A stretch of DNA of 18,508 bases, taken from assembly GCA_036521995.1 (NCBI GenBank), contig DATDGR010000222.1, positions 1-18,508 of the forward strand, given 5' to 3'. The notes under the pieces are model-generated. The model was not told the origin of the DNA, did not search any database, and saw only the letters and a list, made by a program, of their open reading frames with translations. Shown here in pieces: positions 1-7,309 of this stretch (the stretch's first letter is position 1; every line of letters begins with the position of its first letter). Source of the stretch: Gp13-AA77 sp036521995 (GTDB taxonomy: Bacteria; Acidobacteriota; Terriglobia; UBA7540). The position numbers and the translations under genes are program-made.

Positions 1-2
1 AT

Positions 3-1472
3 CTGAATGCTTCGACCGAGCCGGGCGCCAAAGCAGTCTCTCTGGAGGAAGCGGTGCGCACGGCCGTGCGCCGCTTGCGCGGCGTGTTAGCGCTGGCCAT
101 CGTGTCCACGCGCGATCCCGGCGAAGTGGTGGCCGTGCGGCAAGGACCACCCGCCGTCATCGGTCTGGGCCGCGACGAGTACCTGGTGGCGAGCGATGTG
201 CCGGCCATCCTGTATCACACACGCGACCTGTTTTTCCTGGCCGACGGCGACCTCGCCGTCCTCACTGCCAACGGCGTGAAGCTCACCGATTTTGACGGAC
301 GGCCGGTCTCCCGGCGGGTGCAGCACATCAACTGGGAGCCGATGCTGACTGAAAAGGGTGGCTTCCGTCACTTCATGCACAAGGAGATCTACGAGCAGCC
401 GCGCGCCGTGCGGGACACTTGCCTCGGCCGCATTTCGCCCGAAACCGGCCAAGTGTTCCTGGACGAAATGGAGATCAGCGAGGCTGAGTTTCGCGCTTTC
501 AGCGGTATTACCATCGTGGCGGCGGGCAGCTCGCGCCACGCCGGTCTGGCCGGCAAGATCATACTGGAGCGTCTGGCGCGCCTGACGACCGAGGTGGATT
601 ACGCCTCGGAATTTCGTTACCGCGACCCGCTGGTGGATTCCTCCACTTTGACCGTACTGGTAACCCAATCGGGTGAGACGGCGGACACGGTGGCCGGGCT
701 GCGCGAGGCGCGCGCCAAGGGCTCGAAGACGCTCGCTATTTGCAACTCCCTCGGTAGCATGGTGCCCCGCGAGGCCAACGGCGCCATCTACACGCACGCC
801 GGGCCAGAAATCGGAGTGAGCGCGACGAAGACGTTCACGGCGGAGCTGGTGGCGCTGTATCTGTTTGCCATCTACCTGGGCCAGATTCGTAACCGGTTAG
901 AGGCTGACGAGGCGCGGCAGCTCCTGGCAGACCTGGTGGCCTTGCCGCGCCAGCTCGAATCCGTCCTGCAGCACGACGAGGAGATCGAGGAGCTGGCCCG
1001 TGAGTTCCAGCGTGCCCCGGATTTCCTCTTTCTCGGCCGCGGCGTCCACTTTCCGATCGCTCTCGAGGCCGCCCTCAAGGCCAAGAAGGTCTCGTACATT
1101 CATGCTGAGGGATACCCGGCGGGCGAAATGAAGCACGGGCCGGGGGCGCTGATCACCGACGGTTTGCCGGTGGTGGTGATCGCCACGACCGATCCGGGCT
1201 CGCCCGGGGGCCGACTGCGCTACGAACGCACGCTGGTGAACATCAAGGAAGCCAAGGCACGCGGGGCCAGCATTATCGTGCTGGTCACGGAGGGCGATTC
1301 CGAGGCGAGCGAAATGGCCGACCACGTGATCAGTTTGCCTCCCACCAACGAGCTGCTCTCCACCGTGCTGGAAGCAGCCCCACTGCAGCTTCTGGCCTAT
1401 CATCTGGGGGTGCTGCGCGGCTGCGACGTGGATCAGCCGAGAAATCTGGCGAAGTCGGTGACGGTGGAATAG
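3..1472 (+). CDS. glmS: Glutamine-fructose-6-phosphate aminotransferase (isomerizing), 5' end cut by window
   Basis: GlmS makes glucosamine-6-phosphate from fructose-6-phosphate and glutamine, the first committed step to UDP-GlcNAc for peptidoglycan; it is cytosolic. The reading frame is open from base 3 with coding-like sequence before the first GTG (position 54), so the gene starts outside the window; about 490 residues of a usual ~610 are present. Seen in order: the end of the N-terminal glutaminase domain, the linker motif KGGFRHFMHKEI, a first SIS domain with TQSGETADT and GPEIGVSATKTFTAEL, and a second SIS domain with EGYPAGEMKHGP carrying the catalytic glutamate. It ends in the canonical NLAKSVTVE tail, whose lysine forms the sugar Schiff base. 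The P-loop reads AAGSSRHAG rather than the common CGTS, a minor variation. The downstream neighbour is convergent, so there is no operon link to the right. The family assignment is very secure. Confidence 0.97.
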   Translation: MNASTEPGAKAVSLEEAVRTAVRRLRGVLALAIVSTRDPGEVVAVRQGPPAVIGLGRDEYLVASDVPAILYHTRDLFFLADGDLAVLTANGVKLTDFDGRPVSRRVQHINWEPMLTEKGGFRHFMHKEIYEQPRAVRDTCLGRISPETGQVFLDEMEISEAEFRAFSGITIVAAGSSRHAGLAGKIILERLARLTTEVDYASEFRYRDPLVDSSTLTVLVTQSGETADTVAGLREARAKGSKTLAICNSLGSMVPREANGAIYTHAGPEIGVSATKTFTAELVALYLFAIYLGQIRNRLEADEARQLLADLVALPRQLESVLQHDEEIEELAREFQRAPDFLFLGRGVHFPIALEAALKAKKVSYIHAEGYPAGEMKHGPGALITDGLPVVVIATTDPGSPGGRLRYERTLVNIKEAKARGASIIVLVTEGDSEASEMADHVISLPPTNELLSTVLEAAPLQLLAYHLGVLRGCDVDQPRNLAKSVTVE

Positions 1473-1520
1473 GCGGCGCTTCACGAACCAACGGAGAATG
1501 GTAGCGAAGCCAGCCAGAGA

Positions 1521-2699
1521 TTACTCCGCCGGCACAAATACCACGCAAACGGGCGAAGGAACTTCCACCACCTGGCCGGTGGGCGTTAGCTCGCCGGTCG
1601 CGGGGTTTACCTGGAAAACCACAATGTTATCGGAGTTCTGATTGGCTGCCAGTAGATACGCGCCCGTCGGATCGATGGCAAAATTGCGCGGTTCCTTGCC
1701 CAGGGTCGGAACGTGCTCGACGGACTTCAGTGTGTGCTTGGCGGGATCGATGGCGAACACGGCGATGGCGTCTTCTCCGCGATTCGAGGCATACACGAAC
1801 TTGCCTGAGCGCCCCATTGCAATCTCGGCTGCGGTGTTCTCGCCGGTGAATCCTGGAGGCAGCCCAGGCACCGTCTGCAACTCATGCAGGGTTCCTTGCG
1901 ATCCATTGTAGGAAAATGTGGTGACGCTCGACTTGATTTCGTTGAGCAGGTACACGAACTTGCCACTCGGGTCGAAAACAAAGTGTCGAGGGCCGGAGCC
2001 CGGATTCACGCTAGCCGAAGGTGGATCGTTGGGTACCAGCGAACCGGCCTTAGCGTCGAAGCGATAGACCAACAGCTTGTCGACGCCAAGGTCTGCCGCC
2101 AGGGCAAAGCGATTGTCCGGCGAGACGGCAATGTCGTGTGCGTGGGGCCCCTCCTGGCGCTGCAGGTCCACGCTGTGGCCTTGGTGCTGCACAAAGGCCG
2201 AAGCTTTGTCCAGGCCTCCGCCGGGAAGCACCGGAAATACCGCCACGCTACCGCTGCTGTAATTGGCGACCAGAACGTATTTCCCGGTTCGATCGAGCGA
2301 GACGTAACAAGGATCGGTGCCACCCGACGAAATCTCACTGAGCAAGGTGAGCCTGCCGGTATTCCGATGGATGGCGAAGGCGCTCACCGCCCCGGTCTTT
2401 TGGCCTCGGAAGTCCTGGGTCTCATTCACGGCGTACAGGAACCGGTGGCTTGGATCGACAGCGAGAAAAGACGGATTCACGGTCTCCACCGCCAGCGGAC
2501 CGAGCGGCGTCAGCCGGCCGGATTGGAAGCGGTAAACATAGATACCCTTGCTGTCGCGTACGGTGTAGGTGCCGACATAAACCAGGTACGACGCGCTCCT
2601 GGGCACAGCTTTGGTCTGGGCCTGGACCCGAGCGGTCGGAGCGAACGATGTCAACAGGAATGCCGACACAGCGGAGTATTTCCGGAGCGCAGTCTTCAT
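1521..2699 (-). CDS. Exported lactonase-family seven-bladed beta-propeller protein
   Basis: This 392-residue protein belongs to the lactonase family (PF10282, 6-phosphogluconolactonase/YkgB-like propellers). Blade-like repeats follow one another: NPSFLAVDPSHRFLYAVNE, DPCYVSLDRTGKYVLVAN, GPHAHDIAVSPDNRF, GPRHFVFDPSGKFVYLLNE and EPRNFAIDPTGAYLLAAN. I chose the ATG at 2699 because it places a basic stretch and a hydrophobic segment ending near VQAQ at the N terminus, a plausible Sec signal peptide. Upstream in-frame starts at 2717 (ATG) and 2747 (TTG) would bury that signal, and none of the three has a clear ribosome binding site. Cytosolic members hydrolyse 6-phosphogluconolactone, but an exported form is unlikely to do so, and many secreted members have no proven substrate. 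The gene lies downstream of the S53 peptidase on the same strand, separated by a strong hairpin, so it may be co-transcribed only in part. Confidence 0.92.
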   Translation of the reverse strand: MKTALRKYSAVSAFLLTSFAPTARVQAQTKAVPRSASYLVYVGTYTVRDSKGIYVYRFQSGRLTPLGPLAVETVNPSFLAVDPSHRFLYAVNETQDFRGQKTGAVSAFAIHRNTGRLTLLSEISSGGTDPCYVSLDRTGKYVLVANYSSGSVAVFPVLPGGGLDKASAFVQHQGHSVDLQRQEGPHAHDIAVSPDNRFALAADLGVDKLLVYRFDAKAGSLVPNDPPSASVNPGSGPRHFVFDPSGKFVYLLNEIKSSVTTFSYNGSQGTLHELQTVPGLPPGFTGENTAAEIAMGRSGKFVYASNRGEDAIAVFAIDPAKHTLKSVEHVPTLGKEPRNFAIDPTGAYLLAANQNSDNIVVFQVNPATGELTPTGQVVEVPSPVCVVFVPAE

Positions 2700-2798
2700 G
2701 GCAACGCAAAACCGCATGCAATCATCGGCCGATTTCTCAAACCGCAATTTGAGCTAGACGGTTCGGCCGGCCGACTCATGCAACCACGGGGCTTAGGA

Positions 2799-2827
2799 GG
2801 AGGACCTGTACAGAGTACAGGTCCTCC
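2799..2827 (-). terminator. Perfect 13-bp hairpin between S53 peptidase and lactonase genes
   Basis: The arms GGAGGACCTGTAC and GTACAGGTCCTCC are exact reverse complements separated by a 3-nt loop. The hairpin begins 5 nt after the peptidase stop codon, as expected for a terminator or mRNA 3'-end stabiliser. No U-run follows on the minus strand (the next bases read TAAGCCCC), so it is not a textbook intrinsic terminator and could be a partial terminator or a processing site. Confidence 0.55.
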
Positions 2828-2832
2828 ATCGA

Positions 2833-5319
2833 CTACCAAGCGGTGTTGAACACCAGATTATAAGCATTGACGGTGCCGATGCCGGTGGCAAAGTCCCAGC
2901 CCGGCGTGGCGCCGAACGACGGCTGATACGATTTGGCGGCGGTCGTAGCCGACACGTTGCCCACGCACTTCGCACCCACCCCACCACCACCTGAAAGCGC
3001 GCAGACCACGTTCCCGGTATAGCCCTGACCGGCGTTTGTGAGCGTGATGGCCGTGACCTTTCCGCCCGATGCTGTAGCCGTACAAGTGGCTTGTTTTCCG
3101 CCGGGATATATAGTTCCGCCCGTAGGTGAGAGGTATTTCTGCAGGTTGGAGGGGGCGGCGAACTTGCAGGTCGGATTGCTGGTGTAGCCGGACCCGGCGG
3201 CCGTAATGGTGACGCCGGTAAGGGGCTGAGTGCTGACCACGCCGTAGGTGTCGCCCGTGGGGAGATAGCAGCCGACCTTGTACTTGCCGTTATATTTGCA
3301 ATCCACGTCGCTGTCACCCTGGGTTACGTCATAGAAGGTACAGGATGTGGTACCGCTGCTCGGCGGATTGTTGATGGAGTAACACGTGCTGTTCCCGCTC
3401 GATCCGAATTCGCTCTTGGCGATGGAGTAGTAAGTGGGGTTAGGATTGCCCGCTCGGATGCCATGTTCCTCGTCGACCAGCGCCTGAATGGAGGCCATCA
3501 CGGGCGCTGACACCGATGTTCCGCCCACCCCGGCCCAGGTGCTGGGCGCACCGGTGCAGGCGACGCCACCGCTCGCGGGGTCGGAGGCGCAGATGGTGAC
3601 ATAGTGACTCCACAGACCATTGGCCGCGAAGAGCGAAACGTCCGGAATGTCGCGCACCCTGTCACCGGGATTGCCAAACAGGCCTGACTGCCAGGACGGC
3701 TTCGCGTATCCCGCGCAAGTGCCGTTGACGATCGCCTGATTGGGGTTGGCCGAAGCTCCGGTGGCACAGCCACTGGGCCCGCCGCTCCCGGCGGCGGTAT
3801 CGACGAAATCCGCACCAGTCGTGGTTTGGCAGAAGGCCGGAACCGAGCTGCCTTCGACATTGGAAAGGAGCCAGCCGGCGCAGGAACTGTTCCACGGAAT
3901 TTCCGGAATGTACGACTTAGCCGAACCGAAAGTCGTTCCGTTGGTTGAATTCCAATATGTGCTTTGAGGCAGGCCGCCTTCGAGGGAGTTGTAAAGATCC
4001 TCGAAGTCCGTCCCGCCCACCGAGACGTTATAGGGTGTTTCACCCCAACCGCTGATATTAATACCGGACAGCGCGTAACTGTTACCGGGACTGAAGTCTC
4101 GCGCGCAACCGGACGCACCATCATCACCCGCAGAAGCGAAGACGGAAACGCCCGCCGCTGCCGCCGATTGAAAAGCCGAATTGAAGGCCGCGTTGGAACT
4201 TGCACCAGTGACCACCTCACAGATGCCATAGCTCATGCTGATAATCGCTGGCGGACTGCCGGCGCTGACGAGGTTCTGGATGGCAATCAAGCCGCCAAAA
4301 GTGGTGCTGGTATCGGCGCAGGTCGCCACTTGGATGGACGCGTCGGGGGCCGTGGCGCTGGCGACTTCCGCGTCCAGGTCAGCCTCAACGTCATCTAGGT
4401 TGGTACCAGGGTCGGTGCAATTGCTGCCCGCATTGGGATGAGTAGTCGTGACCGTGCCCGTGTACCCCGGCAGAAACGTGTTGCGATAGGTAGTGACGTC
4501 GTTCTTGTAAGTGTCGCTGTTTTCGACCACCACGATCGTCTGGCCCGTGCCGTTGACACCCGCCGCAAAAAGAGGCGTCAGGTTGTAAATGGTCTGGAAG
4601 TCCGCGGGCACGAGGGTATAGAACGTCGAGCCTCCGCTCACGAAAGTGTATTGGGCGCGGGTCTTGTACATGGCGTGCGGTTTGAAGTTGTTCAGAGAAA
4701 CTACGCCGACCACGGCGGGCGCGAGCGCTTCCGGGATCTGTGGGTCACTCATGTTGGCGAAGTGCTGCTCGCCATTTACGTCGAGGTAATGAATCTCAGT
4801 GTGGAACGCCTCGTGGATCTGACCAGCGGTGCCGGAGATGTCCATGACCATATGGTTGGGATAGACGTAGTGGACGGTGAAGCCATGCGATTCCAGCCAT
4901 CCTTTGATGGCTTCGATGTCCGCGTCCGCCAGGCCATACTTCTCGCCGAGTTCGTCCGGCTTCAGCCAGTGGCGGAAATTCGGCGAATTCTTGTCCTGCT
5001 GCTCGTCAAGGTACTGATCGAGCGCTGCCTCCTGCTCTGGCGAGCGCCGCAACTGGAGCAGCATGTGGTCCATGGGGAACCCGTCTGGAACGCGTCCACG
5101 GTCGTTGATGGCCGCGGCCTCAGGACGCGTGTTCCCAGCCAGCGTCACCAGCTTGTTTTCGTCGATTGCCTGGGTGATCAGAATGGTCCTGCCTGACTCA
5201 TCTCCGTGCGCCCACAACCGCGAGCTCCGCCGAACCGCGAAAACCAGCGCCACTGTAGCCAGCGCGACAGCGCCGAGCCCGACTCTTCGAATCATGGCTG
5301 TCCGATTCTTTCTCCTCAT
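2833..5319 (-). CDS. Exported S53 family (sedolisin/pro-kumamolisin) serine-carboxyl peptidase
   Basis: An 828-residue acid-acting type endopeptidase made as a secreted pro-enzyme. The ATG at 5319 is chosen because GAGGGG lies about 8 nt upstream and a basic N terminus plus hydrophobic helix (residues ~9-29) follows; an in-frame GTG at 5397 overlaps a TATAAT element. The pro-domain (~residues 70-215) contains NSPNFRHWLKPDEL, the usual activation-domain signature. The catalytic set can be read directly: Glu312 and Asp316 in VEADLDAEV, the oxyanion Asp399 in SAGDDGASG, and Ser602 in GGTSVSAP. The calcium-site region starts with DVTQG near residue 664, but the matching GWDFATGIGT lies only at ~807, so about 115 extra residues are inserted, containing two related ITxAGxGYT repeats and several cysteines. 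Likely substrates are extracellular proteins. The lactonase gene follows. Assignment very secure; specificity unknown. Confidence 0.96.
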   Translation of the reverse strand: MRRKNRTAMIRRVGLGAVALATVALVFAVRRSSRLWAHGDESGRTILITQAIDENKLVTLAGNTRPEAAAINDRGRVPDGFPMDHMLLQLRRSPEQEAALDQYLDEQQDKNSPNFRHWLKPDELGEKYGLADADIEAIKGWLESHGFTVHYVYPNHMVMDISGTAGQIHEAFHTEIHYLDVNGEQHFANMSDPQIPEALAPAVVGVVSLNNFKPHAMYKTRAQYTFVSGGSTFYTLVPADFQTIYNLTPLFAAGVNGTGQTIVVVENSDTYKNDVTTYRNTFLPGYTGTVTTTHPNAGSNCTDPGTNLDDVEADLDAEVASATAPDASIQVATCADTSTTFGGLIAIQNLVSAGSPPAIISMSYGICEVVTGASSNAAFNSAFQSAAAAGVSVFASAGDDGASGCARDFSPGNSYALSGINISGWGETPYNVSVGGTDFEDLYNSLEGGLPQSTYWNSTNGTTFGSAKSYIPEIPWNSSCAGWLLSNVEGSSVPAFCQTTTGADFVDTAAGSGGPSGCATGASANPNQAIVNGTCAGYAKPSWQSGLFGNPGDRVRDIPDVSLFAANGLWSHYVTICASDPASGGVACTGAPSTWAGVGGTSVSAPVMASIQALVDEEHGIRAGNPNPTYYSIAKSEFGSSGNSTCYSINNPPSSGTTSCTFYDVTQGDSDVDCKYNGKYKVGCYLPTGDTYGVVSTQPLTGVTITAAGSGYTSNPTCKFAAPSNLQKYLSPTGGTIYPGGKQATCTATASGGKVTAITLTNAGQGYTGNVVCALSGGGGVGAKCVGNVSATTAAKSYQPSFGATPGWDFATGIGTVNAYNLVFNTAW

Positions 5320-5601
5320 AACACCATCCCCTCTTTGTATTGGAATTTGTTGTGCGGGCACTTGATCCCCAGTCCCCCCGCGCTCGGAATTATACACTGG
5401 TTTGTCTCCAGCCGCCCGCCCGCGCGTCGAAACATCGACTAAAGTGATTGATAGAAATAGGGATATCCACCTTAAGTTTGATCGATCCGCGTCCCAGATG
5501 GGTTATTACGTTCGGATCTTTGCTTTGAACTGCCCCCAACAAGCTCATGGGCAGGCTCCGGGCAACGTAGTCGAAGGCGTAGGTGTACTCACTTCTAAGC
5601 T
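5320..5601 (-). other. Long untranslated leader of the S53 peptidase mRNA
   Basis: If the promoter at 5602-5630 is used, this whole stretch is transcribed. It can form a CTGCCC/GGGCAG stem (6 bp, minus strand, around 5530-5555). It also holds an open minus-strand frame of about 65 codons that lacks an upstream ATG and ends at TAA near 5392; I recognise no protein in it. I could not match the leader to a riboswitch class I know. Confidence 0.3.
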
Positions 5602-5630
5602 AACATAGAGTAAACTTACACGATTGTCAA
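5602..5630 (-). promoter_or_regulatory. Sigma70-like promoter for the S53 peptidase
   Basis: On the minus strand TTGACA (5630-5625) is followed after exactly 17 nt by TATGTT (5607-5602). Transcription would start near 5595 and give a leader of about 275 nt before the peptidase ATG. A second isolated TATAAT on the same strand at 5394-5389 has no recognisable -35 element. Confidence 0.55.
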
Positions 5631-5802
5631 GACCCGACCTCAGCCATCTATTTCCTAACTGCGGTGACGTCTTCGTTAGTTGAGGATCATCGGGAGATCA
5701 ATCGAGTGAGGGCGCCATCCTATGGCCGAGCGTAACCGAATGTACGAAATGGAGCCTTAGCCTCACTGAGAACGCTCCAACCCTAAGGCGTGCCACGGGC
5801 GC
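5631..5802. other. Intergenic stretch between S53 promoter and the small membrane-protein gene
   Basis: No gene is visible. A 7-bp inverted repeat GCCTTAG/CTAAGGC (5754-5760 and 5783-5789, 22-nt loop) lies 3' of the small membrane-protein gene and could mark its transcript end, but it has no T-run. Confidence 0.3.
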
Positions 5803-6294
5803 CTACTGGAGGGTAATCGTGCAGGTTTGGGAAGGAGAGCAACTCAAGGTGAGCGTTCCTCCATGCTCAAGAATGATGAGTGATCCGGTGCAGGGATTCT
5901 TCTTGGTACCTGCCCACGTTTGATTGTCAAGCTTGAGATCGCTACCCTCGTTGCCCACGCTCTTGTACGTGATGGAGGCTAGGGTGGCCTGCGCGGGAGG
6001 ATTGCTGCGGTTGCAAGGCGTCACTTGAAACGTCGCGCGACGGAAGCTTTGGCTGGCCGCCGGAACCGAGATCTGCTGGATCGAACCACCCTGGATCTGG
6101 AATGAGCTTGGGCTTAGCTTGAACCCCGGGCTAAAGGAGCCGAGCAGACTACCGATGGCGCTCGACCAGGAAGGTGGAGAGTAATTTCCCTGGTCGGCGG
6201 GCGGGCTCCCTTGGTTGTTGCTTGCCCCTAACCCAAGCACGATGGCGAAGGCCACGGCCACCACGATCAACACTATGAAAACCGCCTTGTTCAT
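5803..6294 (-). CDS. Small membrane-anchored protein of unknown function
   Basis: I do not recognise this 163-residue protein. The ATG at 6294 is supported by TGAGGATCAA directly upstream (GAGG, 6-nt spacing) and by the membrane segment that follows; a start further upstream at 6474 would add an arginine-rich, non-protein-like extension. Residues ~4-24 form one hydrophobic helix (MNKAVFIVLIVVAVAFAIVL) that acts as an anchor or uncleaved signal. A Ser/Pro/Gly/Gln-rich linker (~25-60) follows, then a beta-rich domain of about 100 residues with four cysteines (94, 135, 152, 158) that could form two disulphides outside the cytoplasm. A TATACT element lies about 30 nt upstream (6331-6326) without a clear -35 box. 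It is divergent from the contractile injection operon; no functional link can be shown. The coding call is fairly secure, the function unknown. Confidence 0.7.
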   Translation of the reverse strand: MNKAVFIVLIVVAVAFAIVLGLGASNNQGSPPADQGNYSPPSWSSAIGSLLGSFSPGFKLSPSSFQIQGGSIQQISVPAASQSFRRATFQVTPCNRSNPPAQATLASITYKSVGNEGSDLKLDNQTWAGTKKNPCTGSLIILEHGGTLTLSCSPSQTCTITLQ

Positions 6295-6621
6295 TTGATC
6301 CTCACCATCAGCGCAGCGAAGATAAAGTATACATCCACAACGCGCAACCGTCCGGGTCAAGCTGATCTGGGCTGCGCCAGGACTCATCGGCCGTTGCCCG
6401 GGGTGGCGAAGAGTGCTGCCCCTCGATCGGGTTGCTGCGGCCAGCCGTGGGTATGGGGTAATCAACTTTTTCATCTCTCATTGTCAGAGATTCAGGTTAG
6501 AATTAGCGGCTCAAGTAACGTTTGGCCTGCCAAATAGGGCGGAGCACAGACGAGTGGCAGGAGGCGCCGATTAGGCGCCAACCCGTGACGCGGGCAAAGA
6601 TTGCGGACGTGACTTTCGATC
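6295..6621. promoter_or_regulatory. Divergent intergenic region upstream of the contractile injection operon
   Basis: This 327-nt stretch must carry the promoters of both flanking units. On the + strand TAGAAT (6498-6503) is a possible -10 element, but only weak -35 matches lie before it (around 6474-6480). Two GGCGCC palindromes (6563-6568 and 6574-6579, 5-nt spacer) can pair into a hairpin in the operon leader. No strong ribosome binding site precedes the ATG at 6622. No small gene or RNA is recognised. Confidence 0.3.
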
Positions 6622-7308
6622 ATGATCGATCAGGTTGATCGGCGGCTCCGAGACTGGGCCAAGGGCGTGGTGGAAGGAGTTGAAGTGCACCTTGACGCAC
6701 CCAAAGGCGCAGAGGCGGGGCGGGGGATTGGGTTGTACCTGATGGAGCTGGCCAGTTTGCCTCCGCCCAGTACCCACAAGTTGCCGCCGTGGCAGGTGGC
6801 ACTACGCTACCTGGTGACGACGTGGTCGGAAGAGGCGGAGGACGCGCACCGGCTGCTCGGGGAGTTGGTATTCGCCGCCATGGGGAACTCGGAATTCCAG
6901 GTGGAGCTCGAGCCGGTGGCGGTGGAGGTTTGGAGAGCCTTTGGCATAGCGCCGCGTCCGTCGTTTGTGCTGCGGGTTCCGCTACAGCAGCAGCGTCCGG
7001 GGCCGAAGGTGAAGCTGGTGCGCGCCGCCCCGGTGGTGAAGACCTCCGCGGTAGTGGGGCTGCATGGCGTGGTGCGCGGGCCCCAGGATATTCCCCTGGC
7101 GGGGGCGGAAGTGCAGATCCCGGCGCTGCGCCTGACGACGCAGACGGACTCTAAAGGGCGGTTTTACTTCGCCGCCGTACCGGGTGCAGGCCAGCCGAAA
7201 GCTTTACGGGTAAGAGCGAAGGGCCAAGAAGTCAACGTCACCACCGACGAGAGCTATGGTGATGCCAGCCAGCCCGTCTTGATCCGTTTCGACGTAGGGG
7301 AGGACTAA
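6622..7308 (+). CDS. cis16: Cis16/Pvc16-like (DUF4255) tail terminator with C-terminal carboxypeptidase-regulatory-like domain
   Basis: First gene of the injection operon, 228 residues. Residues ~1-122 match the Pvc16/DUF4255 pattern: an N-terminal helix, WQVALRYLVTTWSEE, AHRLLGELVFAAM and WRAFGIAPRPSFVLRVPL. In Afp/PVC particles this protein caps the distal end of the tube and sheath. After a proline/lysine linker (~123-142), residues ~143-228 look like a carboxypeptidase-regulatory-type beta-sandwich (VVGLHGVV, PLAGAEVQIP, TDSKGRFYFAAVPGAG), a fold usually used for surface binding. The terminator in model PVC particles lacks an obvious equivalent. The stop at 7306-7308 lies one base before the sheath ATG, and the sheath ribosome binding site is inside this gene's end. 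The placement next to sheath and tube supports the role. The N-terminal call is fairly sure; what the C-terminal domain binds is unknown. Confidence 0.85.
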   Translation: MIDQVDRRLRDWAKGVVEGVEVHLDAPKGAEAGRGIGLYLMELASLPPPSTHKLPPWQVALRYLVTTWSEEAEDAHRLLGELVFAAMGNSEFQVELEPVAVEVWRAFGIAPRPSFVLRVPLQQQRPGPKVKLVRAAPVVKTSAVVGLHGVVRGPQDIPLAGAEVQIPALRLTTQTDSKGRFYFAAVPGAGQPKALRVRAKGQEVNVTTDESYGDASQPVLIRFDVGED

Positions 7309-7309
7309 A

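Noticed and set aside
1884..2849. Long plus-strand frame (321 codons) opposite the lactonase gene
   Set aside because: It is the antisense of a well-conserved propeller protein, has no recognisable domain and runs past the lactonase start into the hairpin region.
4438..5196. Plus-strand frame of 252 codons opposite the S53 pro-domain
   Set aside because: Antisense shadow in GC-rich DNA; the minus-strand frame has intact catalytic and pro-domain motifs.
5320..5601. Known riboswitch in the S53 leader
   Set aside because: Compared by eye with TPP, cobalamin, SAM, glycine and cyclic-di-GMP signatures; no conserved core was found.
5402..5608. 68-codon plus-strand frame in the S53 leader region
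   Set aside because: No ribosome binding site and no recognisable family; it overlaps the better-supported promoter and leader of the opposite strand.
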